NCBI RefSeq assembly: GCF_029227915.1
Contig: NC_079879.1
Span: forward strand, 4,156,001-4,220,000
Length of the DNA: 64,000 nucleotides
Source of the DNA: Hydractinia symbiolongicarpus
Lineage: Eukaryota > Cnidaria > Hydrozoa > Anthoathecata > Hydractiniidae
Reading direction: 5' to 3'
Below the pieces are notes generated by a model, which was given only the letters and a program-made list of their open reading frames with translations, searched no databases and had not been told where the DNA came from. Below are positions 49,401-59,972 of this stretch, piece by piece. The translations under genes and the position numbers were made by a program. The stretch's first letter is position 1. Each line of letters opens with the position of its first letter.

Positions 49401-50884
49401 CCACCTTTCTGTAATTGTTAAATTTATACACAACTTCGTTTTGGTTATGTGTGTATGTTAATTTCAAAGCAATCATAGTGAAAATCCACAGAGACTTAAA
49501 ATTCCTATAAGATTTACAACTTTTTGATATTTCACGAGTTAGCAATAGACATTACTTATTGTGATCAACAAATAGAAAAATAAGGCTAAAAATGGGACAT
49601 TTAAAATATCAAAATGTAAAATCAACATACAATATAGAGAATAAGAAATACGGGAAATGGCGAAGCAATATCCGTATAAAACCACATGGATTAAGACGAG
49701 ATTAAATTTTGCTTGAACTAGAACAGCAACAAATGTTGTAATGTGTGGCATTGATCTCAAGTATTTGTCAGAATGTAACATCAATTCTGACAATATTTTG
49801 CAGATAAAAACAACTTATCATTTCTCTCTCTTAAATATATAAAATGTTGGTTTTGTGAGTGGTGAGGGTCTGAAAGTACAACCTTTTGAAGCAGTCGCTA
49901 TTCAGACCAAAGAAACAGACCAAATGCTATTAAAGGTTGGTTTCCATACGATTGCATTGTCTGTTCTAACGAAGAAAGCTCGGAGCATTTTTCTCGTAAG
50001 TTTGAACTTATGAAAATTAATTTCCTACTTGAAAAATAAAGATGTTCAGAATAAAATAGCTGAAAAATTCTTTTGCTGCGAAATTTGAAATTAAACAATT
50101 TGTTTTTTATGGAAGCGAATTTAAAGAAGACGTTACAACAGATGAGAAAAGTTTGTCAGTAAAGAAGGGAAAATTATTGTTTAAGTTATGACTTTAACCT
50201 AGGATAATAGTGTTAATTACCAATGCAAGTAGTTGATTTTGTGTTTGTCAGGAAAATTTGAAAAAAAATCTATAAATTTATAATTTTTTTCATAAATTCA
50301 TTGCTAGCAGGTCTCTCCTCTTCTTAACACCAAACAAATATTTGCTCCGTTTTTATTTTGTAAATAAAAAAGTGCAGAAGAAATTTTTGTGTTTTTTTCT
50401 TGAATAAAATGGATAGTGCTATTGTTACAATTTCCTTGAACTTGAAAAAAATACGCGGTGAAAAAGTCGAAGAGTTCAATTTTTTCAGAGAAGCACCTGC
50501 CGAGTCAGCGGTATGTTTAATTCATTGCGCATGCGTGTGGAAAAAGCTCAAGAGCGAACTTTTTTTGTTCAAACGAAAAGTGCAGTCGTATGGAAACCTA
50601 CTTTAATATATTATATTGCGTTTAAAAACAAAAACAAATAAAGTAAAATTGATTATAAAAGATTGCTAATATACGGACATATTTAATGTTCAAGATTATC
50701 GAGTTGTTAATTTAAGTTTACTATGAAAAGAAAAAGAGTTTTCAAGCCATGCTCTTTAAGTAGCCTTTGTTCATTCCGTTGTGTTTTTTTTATATTCACT
50801 TTGATTTTTCTTTAGATATGCGAAGAAAGATTAACGCTAGACGTCAAACTACAAAATTTAAAACAACAAGATCTTGCGGATTAA
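34487..50884 (+). CDS. REPS1: REPS1/REPS2-like EH-domain endocytic adaptor, 19 exons
   Basis: Exons: 34487-34565, 41638-42179, 42859-43051, 43379-43426, 43521-43644, 43884-44059, 44276-44339, 44501-44637, 45025-45113, 45197-45256, 45399-46027, 46339-46502, 47010-47065, 47640-47822, 48439-48469, 48741-48784, 48903-49012, 49227-49341, 50816-50884. All junctions are GT-AG and in phase, giving 2913 nt (970 residues). The EH domain (about 361-455) has a canonical EF-hand loop, D413-E424 ([12 protein letters not shown]). Long Ser/Pro-rich linkers follow, with VPPIPPPR and a SSLDLN motif. A C-terminal coiled coil (about 911-968) corresponds to the RALBP1-binding tail of REPS proteins. Family role: EH domains bind NPF peptides and link RALBP1/Ral signalling to receptor endocytosis in the cytosol. 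The first exon is least certain: the upstream bases AAAACAG could be an acceptor, and the N-terminal EH-like domain of vertebrate REPS1 was not found in the window, so exons may be missing. REPS2 is the alternative name. Confidence 0.9.
34818..34935. repeat. ~50-60-bp tandem duplication in REPS-like intron 1
   Basis: GCGAAAAGAGACGATAGAAG…TTTTTTAGATCGCATTT is repeated as CGAAAAGCGGCGATAGAAA…TTTTTTAGATCGCATTTT, with a third partial unit. Confidence 0.85.
35560..36290 (-). pseudogene. Penelope-like reverse transcriptase remnant
   Basis: On the minus strand within intron 1, broken frames give [20 protein letters not shown] and [18 protein letters not shown] (36270-36140). These are followed by [18 protein letters not shown] (about 35985-35930), [14 protein letters not shown] (about 35920) and [12 protein letters not shown] (about 35840). 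The SYxVxSLFTxIP, VAMGGPL and FLDxEI succession is characteristic of Penelope-type RTs. In the motif expected to be YVDD, VH replaces VDD, so it is inactive. No GIY-YIG domain was recognised. It is in antisense orientation to the host gene. Confidence 0.65.
36705..38651 (-). pseudogene. LINE reverse transcriptase half with embedded PHD-like zinc finger
   Basis: The open frame after the amber codon; the first Met is at 38615 (636 residues). RT motifs, numbered from that Met: FKGKGD / YRGLKL (146-162), [12 protein letters not shown] (190-201), [12 protein letters not shown] (223-234), [10 protein letters not shown] (281-290) and catalytic YADD (314-317). A Cys/His cluster at 371-414 (CGVC, CQTC, HWVHKKC, CKRC) fits a C4HC3 PHD-like finger placed after the palm. 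The C-terminal part has YGSETWAVK and WLGHLERM motifs shared by RTE elements. All catalytic residues I can check are intact. Antisense ORFs across it (for example 36721-37290) are shadows. Confidence 0.92.
38652..39896 (-). pseudogene. LINE apurinic-like endonuclease half of the polyprotein
   Basis: 414 residues. APE-type endonuclease motifs in order: [47 protein letters not shown] (catalytic Asp/Asn), TYESGG, QIDYFLV and [10 protein letters not shown] (catalytic His). This enzyme nicks target DNA to prime reverse transcription. The frame ends at TAG (38652-38654), and the same frame then runs on without shift into the RT half, so the stop looks like a single C-to-T change of a Gln codon (CAG to TAG; inference). 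It resembles the RTE endonucleases annotated in animals as craniofacial development protein 2-like. Confidence 0.92.
40835..41254. mobile_element. MITE with ~90-bp TIRs, internal TTAA, in REPS-like intron 1
   Basis: GGCTACTTAAGGCCGGTCC…TCATTTTCAATATCTCAAG at left and, reversed, GGCTACTTAAGGCCAGTGC…TCATTTTCAATAACTCAAG at right. The arms match over about 90 bp. TTAA lies 8 bp inside each end (40843-40846, 41242-41245). Either the element inserted at TTAA beside chance homology, or TTAA is part of its TIR. Confidence 0.85.
43237..43348. repeat. Hairpin repeat C, copy 3, in REPS-like intron 3
   Basis: ACTAGTCGTTAGCCCGTGGA…TCCACGGGTTCGCCTGTCA, then ATTTTGCGTGACAGCCAGACGG and CGTATACGGCCATTTTAATATAGA. 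It ends 30 bases before the next exon. Confidence 0.85.
44066..44157. repeat. 30-bp tandem repeat x3 in REPS-like intron 6
   Basis: Three near-identical units CATGTTCTATAG(T/C)(T/C)TCCCTGCAGGTTGTGG start 6 bases after the donor of the EH exon. The unit length is a multiple of three, so the frame stays open through the intron start. Confidence 0.95.
44376..44401. repeat. (GTT)n microsatellite, intron 7
   Basis: Seven to eight GTT units. Gives spurious poly-Val/Asn ORFs. Confidence 0.9.
44860..44927. repeat. (GTT/GCC/GTC)n microsatellite, intron 8
   Basis: An interrupted GTT array with GCC and GTC variants. It produces poly-Val and poly-Thr ORFs on opposite strands, not genes. Confidence 0.9.
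49930..50606. mobile_element. TTAA-flanked MITE F in REPS-like intron 18
   Basis: TTAA + AGGTTGGTTTCCATACGATT at left and CAGTCGTATGGAAACCTACT + TTAA at right form about 22-bp TIRs. 677 bp, no transposase. It lies just before the last exon. Confidence 0.88.
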
Positions 50885-51156
50885 TCAGATGCCCTGCATG
50901 TAGTATATATTTTTTTACTTTAAAATCATTCACATCATGATTACAACCTAGTTACAGTGTGTGTGGACAATTTGGTGCGGAGATTTGCAGTGGCGCAAAG
51001 AATTGGGAACTTACATCAAAGTTTCTGTTAAAGGGACGATTTTATCTTGCAATATTAAATTATGATTCATTTGAATATCTTAGCTCAAAGACGAACCCTG
51101 AGAATATTTTATTCATTTTTTGCTACGTGCTATATTTTTTTTTCGTTTGTGTTTCG

Positions 51157-51162
51157 AATAAA
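51157..51162 (+). promoter_or_regulatory. Candidate polyadenylation signal for the REPS-like gene
   Basis: AATAAA, about 270 bases after the stop codon and inside an AT-rich 3' region. Position only; other signals cannot be ruled out. Confidence 0.4.
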
Positions 51163-51199
51163 TTTACATATATTATTTTATATAACATAACCTAATTTA

Positions 51200-52348
51200 G
51201 ACGTAAATTCTTTTGCGAATATAAGAGTAAGCGTGAAAACACGTTGTATTGACTGTATGTTGATATTCGTTGCAATATGTCTTTCATGATGTGATCAAAT
51301 ATAAGGGTGGGGTTTTTAGATGTTATTAACCCTGATCAAAGTTCATTGACGGCTAAGGAAAAGACCTATATGGTTCGTGTGTGGTAATGTTGGCTAGACC
51401 AGAGTTTCTCTATAATAAACAGGTAAATATGGAGATATGTCTCAAACATTTTATTCCGTAAGTAAAGAAATTTTTGCCAGAAGTAATGCGGCATTTATTT
51501 CTGCGATTGAAAAGTTGGATAAATTTTTGGACAGCGTCTACTGGATTAATTTTGCAAAGCACAACTTCCGCGAGGATGAACATTGACGAATCCAGATTTT
51601 TCAAGATTTTCGTGTTTGGCCTTCACGAAATTTCAGAAATTCGTACGAATCGCCGACTAAGATTTACAATTCACCTAATTTTGAACTTTGTTTTGAATAA
51701 GCATAAATTTGTGACTTGCCTTCTTTATATTCTTAAATGTGTAGCTACTTTGTCTTTTAATTCTGATTTGGCCTGTATCAAACGCGTCCGTCTGTAATAA
51801 GCATCCCTCACACTCGTCCCCAGCACGTTTTGCTCATATAAAAGGCAAAAATCCGTATAATTAACGCGGAGTCGCTATTAAAAGCCCATCTTCTTCAATC
51901 AAAAATAAGCAAGTATTTGAGGTCTCCTTATGCAAGAAACTTTGTAATCAATTTGTGATGAATATTCCCTATTTAACTATATTTAATTTAGCCTATTTAA
52001 AATAGCCAAGAATTCCTTCTTATAATTTATTTTTGTTATAAAGGTTTTGCTGCGTTCAATCTTGGTCTTGGTCAAAAAATTGCTGATGTCATTATTTGTT
52101 CTACTAGCGTCATCAAAATTGCAGAAATGGGTAAAAAGTTATTCTTAAAATTCGAAAAATATTTGTATAACTGCTTGATATTTAGTCACATTGTATGCCA
52201 AACTAATAAAATGTAGCAATATATACTAATGCAGTCTTGTAATAATTATAAAATGTTTTTAAGGAATCCTGAAGATTTCCAGCAAATAAATCAAAGTGTG
52301 TTTAAGAAAATATTGACAATTACCGAGCAGGTAGAGCTATCCTTAGGT
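51200..52348. other. Intergenic spacer between convergent genes
   Basis: No gene recognised. It separates the 3' ends of the REPS-like and CHORDC1 genes. Confidence 0.4.
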
Positions 52349-52440
52349 AACCTCGATCCCAGGTCTTGTAACATTTTTTGATATGAAGATGATATTTCAT
52401 CTTCATATCAAGAAAAGCTACAGGTCCTGGGTTCGAGGTT
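52349..52440. mobile_element. Small foldback MITE
   Basis: AACCTCGATCCCAGG…CCTGGGTTCGAGGTT ends, with a perfect 15-bp core hairpin (TTGATATGAAGATGA-TATT-TCATCTTCATATCAA, 52378-52411). The ends resemble the CAACCTCGTCCCCAGG termini of the Mutator-like element at 16681, so it may be a tiny derivative. Confidence 0.75.
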
Positions 52441-53037
52441 GCGACTTAGGGTCTTTTAACCCCTCAGCTGAGGTAATGAGAACGAAGTGGAAAGAGAAAT
52501 GTCAACTTCTTCGGCTCAAAATTCGCCTGTTGTAAAAACTAAAAAAATATTAAAATAAAATAAATCCTGTGATTTATTCTTTTGTAGGTTAATTTTTTTC
52601 GAGTTAAATCGTACTCGTTCAGAATCAATGTTCTTGACGGTTAAACGAAACATGCGTCACGTTTTCCGTTTACACTGTTCATGTATATATTTCAGCATTT
52701 TACTTGAGAATCATAGGTACTAAAATTGTGATTGTCAAGATTTCTTGATTATTGTTTATAGAGAGATGGACATGATACAGAAAATATAAATATTTAATAA
52801 CTTGCACTGTAACTGCTCAACATAAAATACATTCGAATTGTAAAAAATATGGCTGCACTTAACAAAACTTGCATCTGTTTTTTTTTGTTAAAGCTCTATG
52901 TATAATATACAGGACTATCTAAATTTTCTCTTCGCGATCTAAACGTGACTATAATGACATCATCACCACAATTCTATCCACTAACCAATCCATAAGCAAA
53001 AGTCTGAAAATCTTCATGCATGTTGCACTGCAAAAAA
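52441..53037. other. 3' flank of CHORDC1
   Basis: Presumably holds the CHORDC1 3' UTR (minus strand). No clear poly(A) signal chosen. Confidence 0.35.
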
Positions 53038-56000
53038 TTATTCCGAGCTCAGATATTCGAGTTTGGGCCAGCTAAATGCTTCTTTCTTTTTTAGTTTGAT
53101 TTCTGCTTTCGTTCCTAGGTATTCAACCGAGCTTTGTTCTGGATCGATCACCTAAAAAATTGGTTATAGCTTCTTACAACAAAGAAAGCAAATATGGCGA
53201 ATCTGTTATCGAATTTTACATTAGAGTAGAAATTATTTTAAAATTTCTTATTTCCATTTTTTTTTGTCCAATGTATACTTCAAAAACATATAAAAGTAAA
53301 TACCCCGTTTAAAATAAGGTTAAGTTCGAAAACGTCAGTTCCACCGTTAAATGCTATTGTTGCTTGCACCTGAAACAAATATGAAGGAGAGTTAAGGCAA
53401 GGTCAAGACAAAACTAGTACTGTATGGCATAAATCAACATAAGTCCAGCTCAAATATCAGATAAAGAAATGCTTGACTTACACTAGTTGGATTTGCTTCG
53501 ACAATGCATATTTCCGGATCGCACACTTTAGCAAAAATTGATATTAGTACATTCGAACCAGTTTGATGCCAATCGTATCTGCAACGAGATCAATGTTATC
53601 AAACGTCTTTCAATTAAAAAACCTCATATGATAATTCTACAATACCAAACCTTACCTACACATTGATTTCTTTGCCGCGACCTAAAAATAAGTGTATATT
53701 TTTAAACGAATGAATTTTTATACTCGTGCACTTCATAACAACTATATCGCAAACATAATAATTTGGTCAATGTTTAATTTTATAGGTCGATCGTGTGGCA
53801 AAAACAAGACTTTCTTACTGGTTCTCAACATGTCATTTTTTATCTTCTAATGTTGATTTTACTTTAAATATCAGGAAAAAGAACTCTGAATTGCATTAAC
53901 GACTAACGCAAAAAGCTTCGTAAATATTCCGATGGTGAATTACACATGAAATACATTGTGTGGAAATTTGATTTGTTGGTGTTGTTTACGGAGCTGAATG
54001 AAAAAGTTTACACAAAAGTGGGCAGAGGAGTACAAAATGAAATACTTATTTAATCACACCTCACTTGGCTTCATCCATTCGTGTTTTCCAATCTCACATC
54101 CGCCCTGCTTCAAAAATTCATTGAAATCAGAAGTTCTTTTGTTACAACACGACCAAAACTTATATCTAAAACAGAATAAATTTTTTGAGTTGCAAATATA
54201 TACTTTAATATAATAATTGCTATGCTAAAGCAGCGATTCTCAAAAATTCTCACGTCAAATTATATTTTATACAATTAATTTTGCGGTCGTTTAAATATTG
54301 CAAATTCAACGTTACATTGTTGAAATTTTATTAGTTTACTTACCCTTCATGAAAAACTGCATATCCTGGATGATAAGTGCATTCTATTGAGTTATTATCA
54401 CCGCCTAGGTTTTTCTAGAGCACAAACATTAGTGATAAAACTTGTTCAAAATGGCAGTAAACGGCTACGTTTGATCAAGCATGCATATAAATAGAGATAA
54501 ACATCCCATCCATAACTACTTTAATGGGATAAATTCTCGCGGGGATTAAATTTTGCAATTGAGCTCATCCGCGAAATTTTAGCATTTCGCAGGGACTTAT
54601 TTTTGCGGATAAGGGATGTTCTAATTTTTCGCGGATAAGGTCATAATAGCAATTTTTGAAGAAAGTAAAACAAGTTGTCAAAAAAGGTTCGGGGCCGAAT
54701 GGCACTGTCATATCGGCCCTCGTTACACCTGTCATTTCTACATCGACCGAGACAAAATGTAGTTTTGCATTTTAGTTCAAAGGTCTTTCGAAACAACTAT
54801 AACGTCAGGTAGAATAAACACAACTAGATAAAAAACAAAATGAAATTCTAATTAAATTAAAAAAACTGATTCTTCATCTGTTACATCCACTACTACTAGT
54901 TCACTTCGTGGGGAGTAAGGAACATTCAATTGTTTATCCGTAAGGCTGGAAAGAAAACTCAAATTCGGTTGATCATCCGCATTAGAGGCTGGGAGCAAAG
55001 GATCGATATCCTTGAAAGGGTCAACTGATTCGAGACCGTTTTTGAGATCAGTTTTCCCTTATCTATTCATCTTCAGTACTCGGTTGAGAAAGGAAGCCTC
55101 ACACTTTGAAAACAAAGAAAAACAAAAGTTTAAAATTTCGCGGATTGAGCAATTTTTCAAAATTTTCACGGGGACAAATTTTTGCGGATGGCCTGGACTC
55201 CGCGAAATGCGCGAAATCTAATCCACGCGAAAATTTATCCTATTAAAGTAAAGTGTTTTTATTTACCAACCTTATTACCCAAACGATTTCTAAAAGATTT
55301 AAATTCCAGGAGAACAACAAAAAAGACTTAACCACTTCTAAAAACACAAAAATGCAGAAAAGATTGGAACTGCACTCACAGCATCACAGCCACCATGTTT
55401 GCATGGTGCACCAATTCTAACTGCGTCACTTTCTTCACCTAAACACAATCAAGATGTATAACCTTCTATCTAATTTGAATAAAAAATAAAAATATTATAA
55501 ATGCAACATTTTTCAAACCATTTATCTTTTCTTTCTCTTTTTCTTCTTTTTCTTTGTGTTTCTTTAAAGCCATGGTTAATGAGCTTGCTACTTTTGACTT
55601 TAATTTAATCTTTGGGATATCATCGCTGAAGCATATAAAAGTATGATACTTTGTATGATATTCATATGTGCAAAGACCTGCATCAAATATTTTACAGTTT
55701 TATTATCACAGATCACATGTGTTTGGCCTGATTAAATGCTATTTATTTTTAAAGGAACCCTACATTTTTTAAGATCTAATATGGTCTTTGCCGTTCTTAC
55801 ACAAAGGTCAAAATCGATCCTACCTAGGACGCTCAGTCGCAACATTGGGCGCCTTAAACTTCATCATTTTAGGTGCTCCATCAGATATGACCTACACGAA
55901 AGGCATAGTGCTTTATTTTCTATATTTTGTTTCTCCAATATTATTTTAACATTCTTCTTAGAACAGTAGTTCATAACAAAGTAACAACTAACTTGGCTTG

Positions 56001-56938
56001 ATGAAAGTTTTGTGATTCTTTCATTCTACATAACCCTATCCACTTATTGGTGAGTCCTAATGAGATGGTCTAAATACTGATTTTGTGGTAGATAGAAAAT
56101 AGACTTTTACAGCGGTAAAACAGTCCAATATAATGTGTGACGTTACTTATTATATTACTTTATCTTGACTGATTTTGCATTCTAAACCTGTTTCAAGTTT
56201 GATGAATTACTTAAGAAGTTTACAATTGGCTCATGGACACTGCACCAACATCAACACAAACAAAGTATTCTCTTAACAGGGGCCAGGATGCAGTTAAACT
56301 GTCAGTACAACAAAATACTAAACAAATGAATTGTGTAATTTTAAACCAACAAGGAGAAAAAAAGGGAATTAACTTTGTAGAATTTTTGTATATAGAAATC
56401 TTGAATTACTCTGTACATATATATTGCACAAAAAGACAGAATTTTTACCTCGCCAACAGCTAAAGGCTTTTCAACTTTCTTCTCTTCTTTTTCTGGCTTA
56501 TTAGGGTTGTGTAACCCCTTGCTACATCCCTAAATTATATGCATTCTCTTATAACAGTGCCAATATCATACGTGTGTTCAACATTTGAGAAGACAAAGAG
56601 AACTTACTGGAATGTTCAGAAACTCGGTAAAATCTGTGGACCTCTTTTTACAGCAGGACCAGCCCTTGGAAAAATGCATAAAAGTGAGACTTTTTCTGTG
56701 TTTTTTTGAAGAATTTAATACTTATTATAAAACCAACATTTTTACCTTGTAAGCATCATGAAATACTGGTGCACCAGGATGATACTGGCAAACATCTGAA
56801 ATTAATAAAATACAGCTACATACAAAATAACAATAAAACTATAAGTTAATTTCTTATTACCAATTCACCTTCTATATTTTCCTTTGCATTGAACTTCGAG
56901 CCACAACCAGTATTGTAACACTGTTGCAGGTCTTCCAT
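53038..56938 (-). CDS. CHORDC1: CHORDC1 (CHP1/morgana) HSP90 co-chaperone, 13 exons
   Basis: Minus-strand exons: 56938-56869, 56795-56746, 56664-56608, 56529-56449, 55891-55824, 55625-55519, 55438-55380, 54414-54344, 54165-54060, 53681-53656, 53578-53482, 53369-53304, 53151-53038. They total 972 nt, 323 residues, in phase throughout; vertebrate CHORDC1 is of similar length (about 330). CHORD1 (about 7-66) has CYNTGC, VCQYHPG, VFHDAYKGWSCC, TDFTEFL and GCSKGLH. A Lys/Glu-rich linker with TERPSDD follows. CHORD2 (about 157-222) has [33 protein letters not shown] and GCEIGKH. The C-terminal CS (p23-like) domain (about 232-323) starts at YDWHQT and ends [18 protein letters not shown] domains bind zinc, and the CHORD/CS pair works with HSP90; in animals it also restrains ROCK kinases. 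Exon 6 uses a weak donor (GTTTGA) and exon 9 uses GTGTGA. Intron 7 holds a TTAA MITE. Confidence 0.96.
54521..55246. mobile_element. TTAA-flanked MITE G in CHORDC1 intron 7
   Basis: TTAA + TGGGATAAATTCTCGCGGGG at left; at right, reversed, TTAA + TAGGATAAATTTTCGCGTGG. The long arms are rich in CGCGAAAT/TTTGCGGAT motifs (about 120 bp each side). The interior near 54890-55080 has unusually balanced base composition but no recognisable protein. Confidence 0.88.
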
Positions 56939-57570
56939 TTAATTTTTTTAACTTCTTTAAACTATAGCCATAAAAAATAAAAAAAATATCTGCAGTATGT
57001 ATATAACTTCACAAAATTGATTATACACAGTGCTCGATTTAAAAATGCAATTATAATGTTTTCTGACCATGTAGAAGAATCACACGAACTACTATCTACA
57101 AAATAATACGGAGAGTGTGTGTGTGTGTGTGTCTGTAACAGTCAAGGTGTATGTCTTTATTTTCCTTTGATGTAGCCGAAAAAGTTATGACTGACGTTAA
57201 ATTATCTGACATTAAAGCGCGATGTCAATATTACATTGCACCTAAAACTTTGAGGCCATATAACTTGGAAACATGGTGGTGACGTCAATGGTTTTTCACC
57301 GGACAAACTTGGGTAATTTTCCCAAACCTGGGTACCCAAATCTGTTTCGGAATGAACGTCATCAAAAAACCTTTAAACCCTAATATCTCTGCAACCCTTT
57401 GTTAAAAGTACATGATCCTATCATGATCAGAGATTTTTGGGGTTTTGACAGGCCATTGCTGATGTCAGCAAAATTTTTAAACCCTTTATATCTCATTAAC
57501 CGCTCATAAAAAGCAGATGGTCATATACATTTTCTTGATCAGCAGTATAAGCTCCACACAATAGAGACAT
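56939..57570. other. CHORDC1 upstream region
   Basis: Should hold the CHORDC1 promoter and 5' UTR (minus strand). Contains a (GT)n run (57115-57132) and, at 57240-57400, sequence loosely like 3690-3910. No promoter motif called. Confidence 0.4.
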
Positions 57571-57920
57571 GGCGCCGTAGATTAGTGGTTATAGCTCTCG
57601 TACTCTGTGCGGGAGACCGGGGTTCGATTCCTCTTGACGGCGATTCAACATGGGCGAGTGAATGTTACCAAAGCCCCGGGTTAACCCAAGCCATGTGAGG
57701 GAAATTGGGAAGATGGCACACTGTGTGGGCCGTTGGATGTTGCCGGGAGTTGTCTAGTAGAGCGCGGGCCCTAATTGGGTCTGCGTCGCTCAAAATGAGC
57801 ATTAAATACTCTAGGACTCTCCATCTAAGCCATGGCCCCTCCTGGAAATAATAGACAGGGTATATCCCTCGATATTTGTGAGGCTAGCCATGTAAAATAT
57901 GCACATCTATCTATCTATCA
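57571..57920 (+). mobile_element. tRNA-derived SINE
   Basis: The head is tRNA-like, with an acceptor-type pairing (GCGCCGT … ACGGCG), an A box (TAGATTAGTGGTTA, 57578-57591) and a B box (GGTTCGATTCC, 57621-57631). About 260 bp of tRNA-unrelated body follows, and a tandem ATCT tail (57903-57920). A functional tRNA is unlikely: the anticodon stem is imperfect and the transcript would continue into the body. It would be transcribed by RNA polymerase III from the internal boxes and need a partner LINE. Confidence 0.9.
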
Positions 57921-59140
57921 GACAATGGGAAAACAAGGTTCTAATTTTTTTTGTCAATGGGTTGCCTCAGTGGAATAAATATCAAATCTCGTGATTAAAA
58001 CTGTTACGCAAGGAATTGCATATATTTTAGTCCAGCTAGACTACACATGTCTGGCACAAGTCGGCAAGTAATGCAACCATTATAATCATGAAATAAGCTT
58101 TATAAATAATTCCAGTATATATATCTCACATTAAAATAAACATGTTATATACAGAACTGAGATGAAAGTCACACAACAAACATGTTTTGACAGTTTCCTT
58201 TTTGCTCAACCCTGTGTAAATATATACCTATGCTTTATGTGGTATTCACTTCGCACAATCTTCTTCGTTTTGTGCGTATGTTTAGATGACCCTCACTCAA
58301 GTAACTAAGATGGCGATGTAAACACACAAAGTTAAATGTTCTTATTTTTACATTTATACTAGGCTCTTTCTTTCCAACCCTACCCTGAATACAATATTAA
58401 ACCATAGTTCATAACAAGGGTGCAACCGCCAACTTTATTTGAAAAGTCGCCCGAATTTGACCGTATATATGCTGGCGTTTGCGTCTTATCGGCTCCCTCT
58501 AATAGTTCATCAGCACTTTTTGCAAATTTGCTTCAGGGAATAGCTTCATTGTTAAAACCATAAACTTATGTTGGAAGCAAGTGGAGTTACCAGATTGACT
58601 TCAAACATACAATTATGTATTTTTTCAAAATTAAAAATCACTAGCTAGCTAAATGAATGTAAAAACACAAGCTACACACCACACTGTGTGGTGGGGCACC
58701 ATGTTTTTTAGCCTACCCTCTAAAGAAAAATAAGGAAGCCATTGCAATTAACCAAGAAGAGCGAAGTTTTCTTCAGTTGTAAGGCAGTTAAACAGTGTTA
58801 GTCTAATGTCCAAGCCAATCAATAAACAAAACAATTCACATTTGTGGGTGATAGCTATATAGCTAAAAGGCAAACATGGATATATATATATATAAACTAC
58901 ATGAAAATCGTGGCCCACAAGAAAATCACAAATCGATAGCACGATATATTATAAAGAACAATGATAAAAGTGCGACGACTGGGTTGGTAGAGTACACATG
59001 CTCAAAATGCTTACGTGCTTACTGTTTTACCTTTCCAGAATTTTCTTAGGTGTTATGGACAATGACTAAAAAATGCTCGTCTTTTTGGTGGATTTTTTAA
59101 AGAAGCTACGAAAACGGCTGTTGAATTTCTACTTAATAGC
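57921..59140. other. Unassigned stretch
   Basis: No gene recognised. A short (TA)n lies at 58878-58894. Confidence 0.4.
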
Positions 59141-59263
59141 ACGGTAATTCCCGCCACTCCATTCTAGAATTAGCCATCGTAAAAATTTTCGACCAAAGTA
59201 GCGAGTGTGTCGCCTCAATATTTTACGATGGCCAATTCTAGAGAGGGGGACTGGAATTATGAA
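59141..59263. mobile_element. ~120-bp foldback MITE
   Basis: GGTAATTCCCGCCACTCC…TCTAGAATTAGCCATCGTAAAA at left pairs with TTTTACGATGGCCAATTCTAGA…GGACTGGAATTATG at right. Confidence 0.8.
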
Positions 59264-59650
59264 ATTATAGTGTCGGTCTCGGATAGGAGAGCAAGATAAT
59301 TTCATGGTTACAAATACGAATTTGAAGCATCAATTTTGTCAAATATCTAAAAAAACACAAATTATTCCTGCCCTAGATAGGAAATTCCTGGTCGCAAACA
59401 TTTCCTACCCACCCTTAAAAATGTCGAAATTATTTTTAGCCTTCCTTTCCCTAAGCAAGGCAAAAATAAATTAATTCAGCTGACCATCTCTAGACAGGTC
59501 ATCGTAATTAAGTGCCGGTGTCTCGTGAATGGGGACTTCACATACTTGCGACCGAAACTCCGTTTTTTGCCGTTTTTCCGGCATCCTGACAGAGAGTTAT
59601 ATGTTGGTACTTTTCAAAGATCAAGAAAAAGGATCTTAAAAAGCTGTGGA

Positions 59651-59968
59651 ACTGAGTGCACATTCTCTGGAATTTGGACTAGTCCATAGAATAAAGCGAT
59701 ATGAAACAGCAATACGTAATTGTAAACGCAATCTTGATGAGTTGATAGAATCTAGTATGGTCGGAGAGTATCTTAGATGGGTGAAACGCTTACTGCTGCT
59801 GTCATTAGAAATACATCAGAGATAGAGAAATGTATGTTCTAGCACAGTCGGGCACGCACATCTCGTGCACGCTTGGTTAAACACAACAAAGTCCCACTTT
59901 TGGCCTTAATATTAGTACAAGAATCAGAGAGGAACAAGGATAATGATCGGAGGACTTTAAAACTTTAA
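59651..59968 (+). pseudogene. Fragments of a possible upstream gene of the virus-like cluster
   Basis: One frame at about 59660-59820 is charged and helix-prone (HRIKRYETAIRNCKRNLDEL). A second frame ends RNKDNDRRTLKL at TAA 59966-59968, just four bases before the ATG of the next ORF. I do not recognise the protein. The tight junction and shared strand suggest it belongs to the same element. Confidence 0.4.
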
Positions 59969-59972
59969 ATAA

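Noticed and set aside
50400-50606. Possible extra exon of the REPS-like gene
   Set aside because: Falls inside a TTAA-flanked MITE and the phases of the neighbouring exons already join without it.
51474-51797. 107-codon ORF downstream of the REPS-like gene
   Set aside because: No domain, no splice structure and AT-rich random-like composition.
57571-57645. Stand-alone tRNA gene
   Set aside because: The anticodon stem is imperfect and the sequence continues into a SINE body with an ATCT tail.
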